Both the position numbers and the translations under genes were made by a program. 64,000 nucleotides of DNA, from the NCBI GenBank assembly GCA_963931865.1, contig OZ007517.1, forward strand, positions 2,360,164 to 2,424,163, written 5' to 3'. This stretch comes from Axinella damicornis (Eukaryota > Porifera > Demospongiae > Axinellida > Axinellidae). Position 1 is the stretch's first letter, and every line of letters starts with the position of its first letter. Of the stretch, positions 1 to 11,500 are shown in pieces. Below the pieces are notes generated by a model, which made no database searches, was not told where the DNA came from, and saw only the letters and a program-made list of their open reading frames with translations.

Positions 1-1
1 T

Positions 2-3000
2 AAAGATGTTGGGACACCCACACGTGCACGTCATAGTACCCTCCCACGCAAGTCTGCCCCACCTGCTCCAGAAACCCAACCCACAGCTGCACCGCTTGGC
101 TATAACATCTTGGTGAGCAAAACATGCAGTGTCCTGATATATAGATGAGCATGCAATCAGTCATACCAGGAGTGCACTATCAACAGAAGGGTGTTGCACT
201 GGTATAAACATGTTGGATGATAGTGCCTCTACTTGTATGATAATTCTACCTCTCATGATCCGTCCTCTGGCTCTGGGATCCTCTGGGATCCATCCTCTGG
301 CTTTAGTGGGATTTATATGGCACCCCTACTATATATGCTCAGACTGGTGGATGAAGCCGACTGGTGATGCACCAATCGGATCAGCTATTGGTTAAAGTTG
401 CCGCAAATTTGGGGATAGAATTATCGACAGGTGTTTTCTCACTCTTGGAATGAGTGCCATGCATACTAAAAGTGTGTATTTGGTTACAATAATTATGCCA
501 TACAAGTTCATGCCCATGCAGTCTATGACCAGCATGGGTCAGGTTGTGCAGTATATAGCATGCAGCTCAAAATCACCCAACCATGGATAATTAAGACTAC
601 GTAAACGTAGTCTTAATTATCCATGACCCAACCAAAATCATGGATGACAGTGCCCCCCCCCCCCCCCCCCCCAAAAAAAAAAAAAAGCCTGGATGCCTCT
701 GTGTAATTCTGTAATTGTTGCTCGAGCTTCTGATCTGCTCGGGGTGCTACACTGCACTGATGATTGAGGTCCAATAATTAACAGCTAGGTCAAGACAGGC
801 ACAGTGGCGGATCCAGGGGGGGGGGGCCAAGGGGGCCGGTGCCCCCCCCCCCCTGGCTAGAGAAAAAAATTTTTTATATAGCTAGCTGCCACTACGTTGC
901 AACTCCTGGCCTGGCGCCATGGCCTCCTCAGCTAGCTCGCAATATCGTGCGTTGCCTGAAACCGAACGGCTTGGGAACGAGACCACGATCTAGTATACCC
1001 CTCCGTGTACGTACGTATTACGTTCGTGAGCGAAATAAGCAAGGAAGAAGCTCATGGCGGCCCTGGGACCTGCAATCCTCGTACATCTGGAACTTGCAGT
1101 GCAAAGCGCGAAGGTGCCACGAGAACCCATCCTGAGAAGTGAAAAATGAAGGCGAAAAAAAATTTCCGCGCTTCGCGCGGACTGATCGGCGCTACGCGCC
1201 TCTATGCACTGCCTCCGGCAGCGTTTCATATACAGTGCCCCCCCCTTTCATAAATCCTGTATCCGCCCCTGAGGCATGTGCAATTGTCCATTATAATACT
1301 GGATCGGAACAAGCTAACTTGAGCTGGCAAGACTATGTTGAATGTGCATTCAAAAACGTCATCATTTTCTTTCCTTATCTCTTCAACTCTCTCATTTCCA
1401 TTCCATCACAGGATCTGTTCCAGCCTGGCAACATCCTTCGCCTGATTCCCTGCGCTGATCCCAGTAGCTTACCCATCTGGGTGGGCAGCAAGAAGCTCCG
1501 TGGCAAGGGAACATACCACAGTCCCAAAAGTAAAATATGAAACTAGCTCTTGGTCAGTTCTTGTGCAGATATAATGGTACAGATTCCTTGAGGGACATCA
1601 CAGTGCAAGTCAGAGTGTGTGGTTTCAAAGTTGAACATGACTGCTTTAAAATCCATCCCTTCCTTCTTCCCTCCCCCTCCTGCATCTTTTGTTTCCTCCT
1701 TCCCTCTTCCCTCCCACTCCTCCCTCTTTTACTCCCTCCTTCCTTCTTCCCAGGTGAATTCCAGGTGGTAGTACCCTCCCATAATATGGTGATGCTGAAG
1801 AATGTGCACTCACCTGCCTGCCACCTCTGCATTGACAAGAAGGGACGCATCCGAGCAGACGTGAGGAGATGAACTATACAATGGGTACCTAAAGGGCCTG
1901 AAATAAACATTGCCTAGAGATGAATTAACAAAGGTGCCGAAATGTCATGCAGTCATGTCAGAATGCATGATTAGTCAGAATCAAGGATGGAAGTTCCAGT
2001 GGAGAGACAGTGATTGATCATGACTATTCATGAGCTGGAGGTTTGCAACCAACAATAACCTGTGACTCCTGGTGCTCACTTTGATGGTCATCTTCATCCT
2101 GCACTCCTCCATTAGCAGCTTATTTTTCTGTCTAGGGGCAAAATGGATTATCGGATTTGTCAAATCTCCACATTTCAAGTCTGCTCAGTATTATTGCTCC
2201 CCTAACAGGGCAAGGAGAAGGACGATGCCTGCTGGTTCTCTGTGCTCAAGATGGAGGATGGTAACTCTGTCCTACTGCAGTCCCACAAGTTTCCTGGGTG
2301 GTACCTTGCCATGGGGGGAGGGGGGGAGGTGGCAGACCCAAAGACTATTGTAACTGGCTCCCGTGAATCTCGCTTTGGTGTGAGGGCTGAGGTGGGTCGC
2401 TACGTTCACAAGTGCAGAGAAACATGGATTGCATACACTGCACTAAAAATGTTAACACTAAGGCGATTGATGAAACCCTGTTCATGCAGATTTGGTTGCT
2501 CACTAGATTTACTCTCTCTTGCAGAAGGTGGTGAACTCCCATTCTTGTCTACTTACCACTCCATTTCGAGGTTACTCCATTGCTGTAAGTTAAATATTGC
2601 ACTGTAACAGCTGTCACTGACATGTTGACTGACTCTCCACCTGACCCAAAGAGGTCTTGTCCATGGAGGATGGCTTCCCTTGGGCCCACTCCTATATTTC
2701 CAATGCACCCCTTCAAAAAGTGAAAATCATCTATAATTATTCCAATTCGGGGATTAATAAATTATTACTACATGTACACTGTTATTTGGTGCCTAACTGT
2801 ACAGCCAAATTGGTAGTCCTCAACTGTTTTTGTTTATTTGCCTGCTGTCTCGTATGGTCTGCTGCCATTGTGACAAGACAGTAACTTATCTATCCATCTG
2901 TCTGTGTGTCTATCCAGGAAGATAGGAAGCTTGATTGGGTGTATCCACATGCTCTCATGTCTGCTCTTCTCTTTACTTCAACTACTTGGATCTTTCCTCA

Positions 3001-3812
3001 CCACACAATAGAACCAACTCAAGGACCGCTGCATTATCCAGCTCTTCTGCAAGAGAGTCGGTGGGTATCTCAGCATCAACAAGAAAGGTTCAGTGGAGGA
3101 GTGCCGGGATGAAGACGACCAGCAAAGTGAGTATACATGCCAAGAGTCATGGTTATTGTTGGCTCCAAACCTTCAGCTCTACTGTGCTCTCCAAACCTTC
3201 AGCTCTATGGTGCACTCCACTGCAACCTCCATCCTTCCTTCTTGATTCTTTCTCCTTTCTCCATGCATCTAAATGTCCTCTCCCCCTTTCACAGCCTTCT
3301 TCATCCTCCACGACCATGGAATGGGTATCTTCTCCCTGCATAGCTACAAGTCCCCGGGTCACCTGATCCGGATGCACAAACGCACCCTGGAAGGAAAGGT
3401 AGCAGATACAAAGTCAGCCCACCGTACAATGTGATGTGCATCATCCCCGGTGCTCACAAGATGACATTCTGTTCTTGAATTAAGTATGAAAGCTCTGTAT
3501 TCAGTACTTGCACGGATTAGAGTCACCACTGGTACTCATTAGTGTTAGATTTAGACATAATGACAAGTTACAGTGAATGTGCTCAACCCAGGTATTGTAG
3601 GTGTAGGAAGGTGCATGGCGCTGAAGCCCGTAGCTACTCTATTAGTGGTGTACTCCATAGACTGTGAATTGTGCTGCCTTTGTTGCTGCAGGTATGGCTG
3701 TATTCTCAACTTGGCATGGATTCTGTAGTAGTTTATGGAGCTTTTTGTTTAAGTGAAAAACTTCAGCTAAGGGAACTTTTGTAGGGAACCCCCTGCCCAA
3801 GTTCCTATACTT

Positions 3813-3845
<33 letters not shown>

Positions 3846-4790
3846 ACCCAAGTTCCTACTTCCTTTACCTATGAGTGTACCTGCATGCAACTCATGTTCT
3901 TCTCATCAGGGAGATGCTGACATTAGTGCAGACTTCCGCCTCAAAGAGACCCCAGACGGTGCTGCCTGCTTTGAGTCCATCACCTGCCCTGGAATGTGCA
4001 TCAGCATCTCTACTATTACACAGATCAGGGGTTTCCACTTCTCAATCAGCTGTCTGGTATGTAGTTTGTCCAGCTACTGTGACCATTCTTATTAAGTTTG
4101 CAGGGTTGCCCTGACTCTGACATAACGGATCAATGCAGTCTCTTCCTTTCTTATTCCCTCACCATTACCGGTGTCCCGCTATAATACGCCCCCTTCGAAA
4201 ATACGCCCTCCCCTTCTTTTTCGCCCAAGTTCCTGCATATAGCCTCATTCCCAGGCTTCCGCATGAGGGCCTGGGTACGAGGCTAGTTCCTGCACCGGGT
4301 AGTTTGACTCGTTATAACGCCCCCCTGGTGAGCGTCTTCTCGAGTTGAAGTGCAGCTCTTCTCACCGATGCAGGGAGACCACGCATGATGACCACGAACA
4401 GTACTGGCGATAGTTTGTACTTTTGTAACTGTGAACATGAACCTTGGCAGTGTCATGAACGTAGCGAAACTTTTTGAGGGTGCGTATAATCGAGACTAAT
4501 TGCGTACTCGAAAATACGCGCCCTCCCCTCTTTGGGCTGGATGTAGTGTACAAATAGGGGGGTGTATTAACGGGACACTACGGTACCGGTAATATGCATT
4601 ATGGGCTTCGAGATGTAGTTGACACTATGCTTTAGTGTACTGCACAGAGTTGATAATAATACAAGAGCTACACCAATAAATATTAGGGGTCTGCATGCCA
4701 GTGCAACAGTGACCACACTCTAGTTCCGTTCTGTTTTCTTTGGTGCAGATGATACAGCTGAGAGGGAAAGTAGAGACCATCACAAAGTAA
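2..4790 (+). CDS. Double beta-trefoil-like protein, paralogue A (3' nine exons; 5' end outside window)
   Basis: Nine exons join in one frame: 2-112 (partial), 1412-1529, 1754-1860, 2209-2391, 2525-2584, 3012-3126, 3295-3398, 3910-4056 and 4749-4790 (TAA), giving 328 residues. Every junction is GT-AG, and every boundary and phase matches paralogue B at 58340-63736, which supports the model strongly. After a Pro/Ala-rich linker ending PLGYNIL come two blocks of three repeats with hydrophobic strands, short Gly turns and patterns such as VLLQSHKFPGWYLAM and IFSLHSYKSPGHLIRM. That is the look of IL-1/FGF/fascin-type beta-trefoils. The fold is inferred from the pattern; I cannot name an orthologue. 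No stop or frameshift is present. Donors at 1530 (gtaaaa) and 3399 (gtagca) are weaker than in paralogue B. The SH2 domain of paralogue B would lie upstream of the window. Two C-rich or inverted-repeat elements absent from paralogue B sit in its introns. Confidence 0.8.
582..625. repeat. 44-bp perfect hairpin with flanking direct repeats
   Basis: Two 21-bp arms (CATGGATAATTAAGACTACGT and its inverse) are separated by AA. ACCCAACC occurs at 75-82 bases in this line numbering, i.e. 575-582, and again at 626-633, so it may be a minute MITE with an 8-bp target duplication. Confidence 0.6.
802..1271. mobile_element. GGCGGATCC-type non-autonomous element in intron of paralogue A
   Basis: CAGTGGCGGATCCAGG at the left and CCTGTATCCGCCCCTG at the right are inverted repeats, each followed inward by long G or C runs. 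The middle holds GC-rich stem sequences such as CCGCGCTTCGCGCGG. No coding region is supported. Confidence 0.6.
3814..3845. repeat. Poly-C tract in intron of paralogue A
   Basis: About 30 consecutive C. Similar runs: 651-672, 27041-27071 (G), 34991-35020 (G), 35491-35514, 41669-41690 (G), 62120-62154. Confidence 0.95.
4164..4593. mobile_element. Inverted-repeat MITE with ATTACCGG termini
   Basis: ATTACCGGTGTCCCG and CGGGACACTACGGTACCGGTAAT pair as imperfect terminal repeats. TA beside each CCGG end would fit a Tc1/mariner-type TA target, but this is tentative. It lies between the exons at 3910-4056 and 4749-4790. Confidence 0.55.
4238..4286. mobile_element. 49-bp palindromic hAT-like MITE nested in another MITE
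   Basis: TATAGCCTCATTCCCAGGC ... GCCTGGGTACGAGGCTAG, with TTCCTGCA repeated at 4230-4237 and 4287-4294. It lies inside the larger inverted-repeat element 4164-4593, in the last long intron of paralogue A. Confidence 0.8.
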
Positions 4791-4823
4791 GCTAGCCTGG
4801 CCATATGCAACCCATAGCCAGAG

Positions 4824-5031
<208 letters not shown>

Positions 5032-5143
5032 CATGGGGAGGAGGATGCAGTTTGTCTGCCACTCATGATCATGCTGCAGCTGCTGCATGGACATTGAAAT
5101 AAAGGCCACACAATTCCCTTTAGTTTGTCAACCCTGCCTGGTG

Positions 5144-5220
5144 TAGCCTCGTTTCCAGGCCATTTCCCACCGCCAGTATTTCATCGCTTATACTGGAAGC
5201 ATGGTTGTGGAACAAGGCTA
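5144..5220. mobile_element. Short hAT-like MITE
   Basis: TAGCCTCGTTTCCAGGCC ... GGAACAAGGCTA. Flanks GCCTGGTG and GCCGGGTG look like an aged 8-bp duplication with one mismatch. Confidence 0.55.
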
Positions 5221-5254
5221 GCCGGGTGAACTTACTGGATGCCTGGACTGCAGG

Positions 5255-5255
<1 letters not shown>

Positions 5256-5292
<37 letters not shown>

Positions 5293-5364
5293 CATAAATT
5301 GATAGATAGATAGATATATAGATAGATACATAGATACATAGATAGATAAATAGGCAGACAGACA

Positions 5365-5402
<38 letters not shown>

Positions 5403-5430
5403 GATAGAGATAGATCGATAGATGGATAGA
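5256..5430. repeat. (GATA)n / (ATTG)n compound microsatellite
   Basis: GATA units at about 5256-5348, GACA units, then ATTG units at about 5368-5402 and more GATA. Confidence 0.95.
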
Positions 5431-5524
5431 TTTCCTTTTACCAATACTACTAGCTAAACAGCTTGCATTCACTTGAACGCAAAGACATGCACCGACAATA
5501 TCTAGACCAGTGGAAATTTCCAGC

Positions 5525-5815
5525 ACAGGAGAAACTAGATATGGGACTAGACGGGAACCATCATCATCAAAGTTGCTCCATCCACACGCTGTTTGAGTCT
5601 GTCGTGCACCGGACCACTTGCAGGAAGTATTACATTATTTCCTGCATAGATCACACTATGGTCACTCCTCTATATGGAGGAGAGTCACTGAAAAGGCAAT
5701 ATGAAACTTCAAATTGTTCCACCATGGACTCGAATAGCGTGTGGAATGGAGCCACTTTGACGATGATGGTGCCCGTCCAGTCCCGTAGCTACAGCTAGTT
5801 TCTCCTGCATGTGCA
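5525..5815. repeat. Inverted-repeat element, about 75-bp imperfect arms
   Basis: GGAGAAACTAG ... ACGGGAACCATCATCATC at the left pairs with GATGATGGTGCCCGT ... CTAGTTTCTCC at the right. The open frame across it follows from the structure and is not credited as a gene. Confidence 0.6.
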
Positions 5816-5821
5816 GGGTGT

Positions 5822-7529
5822 GAGTATCCAAACGACATGCATAATTAATGTATTCACTGCAGATAGCTATCAGTTCGCAATCATGACATAACTGCTTGTT
5901 TAATGTCTCTGTTGCCTTTCTGCAGAACTCCTGTCTGCAGAACTCCTGTCTGCAGAACTCCTGTCAGCAGTAACCGCAATTAATGTAATAATTTGTTTGA
6001 CTTGTGACAACCATTGTGCAATATAAATGTTTTGATCACCGCTATTTACAAAACCATGGCCAATTTCATTCATTATCTATAGCTGGAATACATGTTACAG
6101 GTAGTCCATGGTCATTTGCAGTGTAGCTAGTGCTCAACTCAGGTTCTGTCCTGGGTTTGAACCCCACAGATTTATGTTGAAGGGTGGTTCATCAAAAAGG
6201 AATTTGCCCTTTGCCCTTCCAGAAAAGAAGTTTGAGTAATGCCATGACTGTATGGCTTCTCAAGCGAGTTCAGAGATGATGTCATCAGCATCGCATTTAT
6301 GGGATAATTATCATGGCAAATCAAAATGAACTGAATGACTGAACTGATACATAGCTAGCTACTTAGTGGGTTGCAGTGGAGGCGACGTAAAAAGAATTAC
6401 TCAACCAACAATGGGGAAATCTTCCCATACTAATTTAGTATCTGTATACAGTTCTAATGTATCCATTCCACACTGAGGATATGCAGCGGTCTAAAAGTCG
6501 CTGCCTCTTCTGATATAATTGGGGCGAGCGTGAGCTAGCTAGACCCAGACGAATCATGATCAGTGCTCAGTATACATTGCCTTCCTAGCTATACATCACT
6601 GTGCTCACTTGATCTAGCTATGCTCTATGAAAGCGTCGGCATCCTTCACGGTAAGTATATGTATCCGTGAAAATAAGGTAGCTAAGCATTAGTAACTGTA
6701 GTTTGCACACATGGTCAGTTGGTTCGTGGTTCTAACTCACATAATTTTCTATTGGGTCCTCAAACAATGTGCCCTTCTTTCAGCACAACTCAGACCACTT
6801 GCAATCATTGATAATACCCTGGGTGAGTGGCCTGTGAGTGCCTATCATTCCAAATCATTATGACTTTGTGTCAGGCCTAGTACTAATGAGATGCAACGTA
6901 TGAGGTAACCAGAACCTGGTTGAAACTATTTTCACACTGAGCTAGCTAGGCCCAGACGAATCATGATCAGTGCTCAGAAAACATTGCCTTCCTAGCTAAA
7001 TCACTGTGCTCTTGATCATGAAGTGCTATATACGTCCTGCAGAGCGCATGTGTGCTGGACCAGGGTGCTCCAGCTAGCCACTCTTCTAGTTATGTATATG
7101 TATGTATACTATAGCTCATGTCTAGCTATAGTGCTAGATAGATCTAGATAGGTTCACGTACTGTTATAGCTGTAGCTAAAAGGATCAACTTTCTTAGTTT
7201 GAGGTAGCTATAGCCAAGTGGAGTAGTAATTCTACAAGTGTATGCAGTGCATGCAGCTAGTAATGGCTGCACTTCAGCAGCTGCTTGCACTTGTAGCATT
7301 CGGAGTCTGCATTCTTACTCCTCCTAGTTACATGAATAATGGTTCGGAGATCTTTGGTGCTAAAAGTGTATGTTGAACTTGCCTGTGCACATTCTTTGAT
7401 TACACCACATGCAGGGGTGATACGACACTGAGATGAAACTAATGAGGTAACCAGAACCTGGTTGAAATGTTGAGCTAGCTAGGCCAAGACAAATCATGAT
7501 CAGCTAGTGCTCAGTAGTTAAACAATACC
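5822..7529. other. No gene seen; short dispersed repeats
   Basis: Contains a triple CTGTCTGCAGAACTC repeat (5923-5967) and three copies of a GAGCTAGCTAGGCCCAGACG ... AATCATGATCAG block (6529, 6939, 7471), two of them with GAGGTAACCAGAACCTGG nearby. Open frames are short and have no recognisable domain. Confidence 0.6.
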
Positions 7530-7533
7530 TTAA

Positions 7534-7542
7534 GGTAGCATT
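7534..7542. other. Left remnant of TTAA palindromic element
   Basis: TTAA at 7530-7533 is followed by GGTAGCATT, the terminus of the palindromic elements at 8690-10178. It is then cut by the (TCA)n tail of the LINE fragment, showing that the LINE lies within one of these elements. Confidence 0.55.
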
Positions 7543-8660
7543 GATGATGATGATGATGAAACTTTATTTCAACAGGGTACCCCTTCAGCATGTGGCTGCT
7601 GATCTTCCAGGGGGCCCTGCATACATACAAAACATATACAGTAAGGCAAAAGGAAAAAGAATATATATGTGCAATAGATATACATACTTATGGAGTAATA
7701 TATACATAATTGTACAGAAAAAAAGAGGGGGGCACTACATCATGGATATGTACAATGCATACACAATAAGGAATTATTACAAGGTTGTAAAAGCAAAAAC
7801 ACTATAAAACAGAAACGCAAACACAGAATGGGTGTACAAAAATATTAATATCAATTTCCGGCAACGAGACCTCTAACTAGTTTTGTAAAAGTGCAACGGT
7901 TTCGGGTGGTCTTGATAGCATCTGGCAGCTGATTCCAGTTCCTTGCTCCAGAGTATTGGAATGATTTGCTGTATATCTCACTTTTGTGGGCCTTTAAGAA
8001 TAGCTTGAGCTGTCCTCGTGTGCGGACTGTCCCTGGTTGCCATCTGAAAAGTGACCGCAAATACTCAGGAGCTGCTCCATGGATGCAGTGATGCACAACT
8101 CTCAACTGTTGAAGGGGCCTTCTTTGCTCCAGTGTTGTCCACCTGAGCTTTGCTCTCGACATACTGCTGGGAGACCTCGCAGGTACTTGCAGTATGATCC
8201 TCATGCCGTAGTTGTGGAGTCTCTGCAGTTTCTGCTGGAGCTCTTTGGTACAGTTAGCCCATACCACACAGCAGTAGTCCAGGTGGTGGAGCACTATTGC
8301 ATTGAACAGCATCTTCCTTGTCTTCATTGGCAGGTGCTTACTCACTCTCCTGAGTATTCCCAGATTCCTGCCAACTTTCTTAATATGCTGCTTCCAATTG
8401 AGTTTGTCATCAATGAGCACACCAAGGTACTTTGCTGTTCGTTCATTCCTAATCGGCTGACCATCATGCTCGATGTGCGGCTCTACAAGCTCACGTTGTC
8501 TCCTCTTCCTTCCCAGGAACATTGTGTGGGTTTTCTTGAAGTTTACTCGGAGGCAATTTTCCTGGAACCATTGGTTTGCTGTTTGAAAGGCCACAGTCAG
8601 CTTCTGTCTCACCTCGGCAACTGTCTTCCCATGACAGTATAGTATGGTATCATCCGCGTA
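7543..8660 (-). mobile_element. CR1-like LINE 3' fragment
   Basis: Read on the minus strand, the fragment starts exactly at the YADD catalytic motif of reverse transcriptase (8660). It continues through the thumb and C-terminal region, and ends in a 3' UTR with AATAAAG and a (TCA)n tail at 7543-7560. Such microsatellite tails are typical of CR1/L2-type LINEs. Both ends abut GGTAGCATT-type sequence of the TTAA-flanked palindromic elements, so the fragment lies inside a composite. Confidence 0.8.
7851..8660 (-). pseudogene. Reverse transcriptase C-terminal part, 5'-truncated
   Basis: About 270 codons stay open from YADDTILYCHGKTVAEV to the stop at 7851-7853. They include NQWFQENCLRVNFKKT, AKYLGVLIDDKLNWKQHI and HLDYCCVVWANC, and a tail with YSKSFQYSGARNWNQLP, all standard for the thumb and C-terminus of LINE reverse transcriptase. 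Everything N-terminal of the YADD box (endonuclease, motifs A and B) is missing, so it cannot be active. A second inverted piece of the same coding segment lies at about 8817-8946. Confidence 0.82.
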
Positions 8661-8946
8661 CCTTTACCTATCAAGGTAGCATTATACCTACCCCGCGTAC
8701 CTTTACCTATCAAGGTAGCATTATACCTTTACCGTTAGGGTACCTTTAACCGTCGGGGCCCCGACGGTTAAAGGTACCCTAACGGTAAAGGTATAATGCT
8801 ACCTTGATAGGTAAAGGTACGCGGATGATACCATACTATACTGTCATGGGAAGACCGTTGCCGAGGTGAGACAGAAGCTGACTGTGGCCTTTCAAACAGC
8901 AAACCAATGGTTCCAGGAAAATTGCCTCCGAGTAAACTTCAAGAAA
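8531..8946. repeat. Fold-back duplication of LINE reverse transcriptase sequence
   Basis: The sequence from 8531 to 8758 is repeated in inverted order from 8759 to 8946, centred on GGGG|CCCC. The arms carry the same reverse transcriptase codons in opposite directions plus the TTAA-element arm with ACCGTTAGGG. The left arm contains an extra duplicated block of about 40 bp (CGCGTACCTTTACC ... GCATTATACC). It is either a true fold-back or an assembly or template-switch artefact. Confidence 0.8.
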
Positions 8947-9011
8947 CCTTTAACCGTCGGGGCCCCGACGGTTAAAGGTACCCTAACGGTAAAGGTATAA
9001 TGCTACCTTAA

Positions 9012-9984
9012 GGTAGTAAACATGGGTACCGCGATCTCCGAAACCAAGTTGATGGTAAATGGGCAGCATCAAAGCGTACACAAGTTTCAGCAATACTTTG
9101 CATCAAACTGCTCCCTCTGCTTGAAAATGCCCTAAAACTCAATTTTAAGGCCCTCTACGAAACTGAAAATTTGGACCCTCTCCAAGGCCCCACCCACACT
9201 CTGACCCCATCATCAATACACACACAAAACAGGCCCAAAAACTACGGATGGATTTACCACCTGCTCTCCTCACTTGCAGGCTACAGCCCAAAACTCACTG
9301 CCACCCTCAAAAACAGAGGTTTGGCTACCCTAGGCTTTCAAAAAAATTTCCACCCACACCGACTAAAACCGACTCAAGCCAAGGCCAGTTTCCAAAAGGT
9401 CAACCTACCCCCTGCAAAACTAGGGATGCTTTTCCACGTTCACCTCTCGGTTACAGAGTTTTGGCCACACATCTACTCCCTCTCACCAGCCCAGTCCAGC
9501 TACCAAACCAGCCAAATTCGCCCTAACACGAAAATGGGCGGGGCCTGTAATGCCGAAAGGTCAACTCTCTAGAGTACCTTGGACAGGGAGCTGTCGGAGG
9601 CTGTTCACTTTCCAGGCTGCTCTTCGGCCACTTCAGCAGACCGACAAACATTCCTGCTCACTCCACCTAGCTATTCACACTCAGATAGCCCATCGCTACA
9701 TTCAATAAGCCAGAATAGCTCTTTACTTGAAAAAAAAAAAGAAAAAGAAAAGAGTGTTCAAACAAATCTTCAAGGTACCGCACGGCCACATCAGAGTACC
9801 GATTTGAAACTTGAAAGGGCCGCTAGCCGCATCAAAGAGAGAAGCCCCCCTTGTTTATTCCGGTTGCCGCCATGGGAAAACGTAAACAGATGAATAACTC
9901 TATATAACCGTATGCGAGTGACGTCATCTCATTAATTATTCATGAGCAAAATTGCGCGATTTCGCTGATGCCGTGCTTCCTACC
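9012..9984 (+). mobile_element. TTAA-flanked element with ORF (copy 1, 973 bp, frameshifted)
   Basis: Flanked by TTAA at 9008-9011 and 9985-9988. Ends GGTAGTAAACATGG and CCGTGCTTCCTACC form a 14-bp imperfect inverted repeat. TTAA duplication is the signature of piggyBac-like transposition; no transposase is encoded. The ORF of the sister copy at 36793-37608 is present from 9022 to 9572 but lacks one base near 9056, which shifts the frame. About 150 bp near the right end is absent from the sister copy. It sits among other TTAA elements. Confidence 0.8.
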
Positions 9985-10182
9985 TTAAGGTAGCATTATA
10001 CCTTTACCGTTAGGGTACCTTTAACCGTCGGGGCCTTAAGGTAGCATTATACCTTTACCGTTAGGGTACCTTTAACCGTCGGGGCCCCGACGGTTAAGGT
10101 AGCATTATACCTTTACCGTTAGGGTACCTGGGGCCCCGACGGTTAAAGGTACCCTAACGGTAAAGGTATAATGCTACCTTAA
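9985..10182. repeat. Cluster of nested TTAA-flanked palindromic MITEs
   Basis: Three successive copies begin TTAA-GGTAGCATTATACC at 9985, 10036 and 10094, and the last closes with GGTATAATGCTACC-TTAA at 10182. The full element, seen best around 8714-8803, is a 90-bp almost perfect palindrome whose arms (GGTAGCATTATACC ... CCGTCGGGG) meet at GGGGCCCC. Each arm holds an internal TTAA, and the copy at 10098 starts exactly at such a site. Confidence 0.8.
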
Positions 10183-10184
10183 CC

Positions 10185-11141
10185 CCCCTACCTTGTAACA
10201 ACCTTGCATGATTTCAACAAGCTTGTGACAACCTGGTAGAGTTAACTTGACAACCTTGCGACAACCTTGAAAGATTGCCACTTTGGTGAACAACCTTGTG
10301 ACATCCTGGTATATGCCAGTACAGTAATCTAACCTACCTTGTAACAAGCTTGTACAATTTCCACCTAGCTAGCTAACTTGGAGAACATGGTTATGACTGC
10401 ATTTACCACATAGCTACCTTATGTTTATTTTATGTGCAGCTCCAACTCAAAATGCCACAAAGTACATGTACATGTACTACACATCCTGAGTTAGAAGCTG
10501 CTAGCTAGCTATATCCAGCTTCTAATTCTGGGTGTGCATAGCTACATACACTTTGTGGCTTTTGCTCTGCACAAGAGCTACAACAACCTTCATGACACAT
10601 TTGTCAGCACCGGTACCTGGAACATGCATGTTCCATCACATGTACATGGTTACCAGTAGCATGCTTCCGATAACTGTACTGGAACCTGCATAGACTGGAA
10701 TATTAATATGCATGCATGGAACAAGCTTTATACCCAGGCCTTCTTACCCCAGCATTTATCACTTGCGGCACTAACACGGGGAAGGCCTGGTAGCTAAAAC
10801 TTGTCATGTGCAGTGCCATATGTAGCTACATGCACATTGGGATTTGGGTGTAGCTACGTGTGGCCTGAGAAACTCCGGAGTTCCACCAGTTGCAGCCATG
10901 GGCCACTGAGTGGTCAACATCAGGCAGTGTTGGTGACGTTTCTTGGGTTCAGAAAGCTGACTGAGAGCTGTACAAAAAGAATGTGCAACTCCTCCAACGT
11001 ACAGGTATGTCACGTGCGTGACAAGGCTTTTTCCCCCATCATCGGCTAGTACTGCAAGCAACAATTAAACGGTGGGGTGAGAAGGCCTGGGTGCGAGGCT
11101 AGCATGCAACTGGAACATCCATGCATGGAAAATAGGAATAA
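10185..11141. other. No gene seen; diverged repeats
   Basis: Begins with loose tandem copies of TTGTGACAACCTTG (10192-10350). CCCAGGCCTTC at 10735 and GAAGGCCTGGGTGCGAGGC at 11082 look like the ends of another TAGCCTCG-family element; the frame at 10801-11049 inside it is not credited. Confidence 0.5.
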
Positions 11142-11148
11142 GTCCTGC

Positions 11149-11493
11149 CAAGAGTGTATAATAATAAGAAGAGAGTATCGAACTCGCTATAGGCTAACGT
11201 TGAATGTATGCGGAAAGTAACGTGACATCCAGTATGGTGCACGTGATCCACACGGACTCGTCAACTATTGTACTCCCCGATATCGGCGATATGGCGTTTA
11301 CTTGCTGCACGAACGCTTTGATCGTCGAGTCAAAGAGGCTAGCTAGCTGTGGTACGGTAGCCATGGCGTCTATGTCAGGTAAGATTGTGTTTTTGACATT
11401 AGCACTATACCGGATGTCACGTTACTTTCGGCATACATTCAACGTTAGCCTATAGCGAGTTCGATACTCTCTTCTTATTATTATACACTCTTG
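11149..11493. mobile_element. 345-bp MITE with about 85-bp TIRs
   Basis: CAAGAGTGTATAATAATAAG at the left is matched inverted at the right, and the match continues for about 85 bp with few mismatches (GAACTCGCTATAGGC, GTAACGTGACATCC). GTCCTGC flanks both ends (11142-11148, 11494-11500), a duplication of 7 bp or slightly more. Confidence 0.82.
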
Positions 11494-11500
11494 GTCCTGC

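Noticed and set aside
5463..5798. 111-codon plus-strand frame
   Set aside because: It lies across an inverted-repeat element and has no domain.
6140..6180. T-arm-like GGGTTTGAACCCC
   Set aside because: I could not form an acceptor stem or D arm around it; at most a decayed tRNA-derived SINE.
10801..11049. 82-codon cysteine-containing frame
   Set aside because: Open on both strands within a diverged repeat; no splice partner found.
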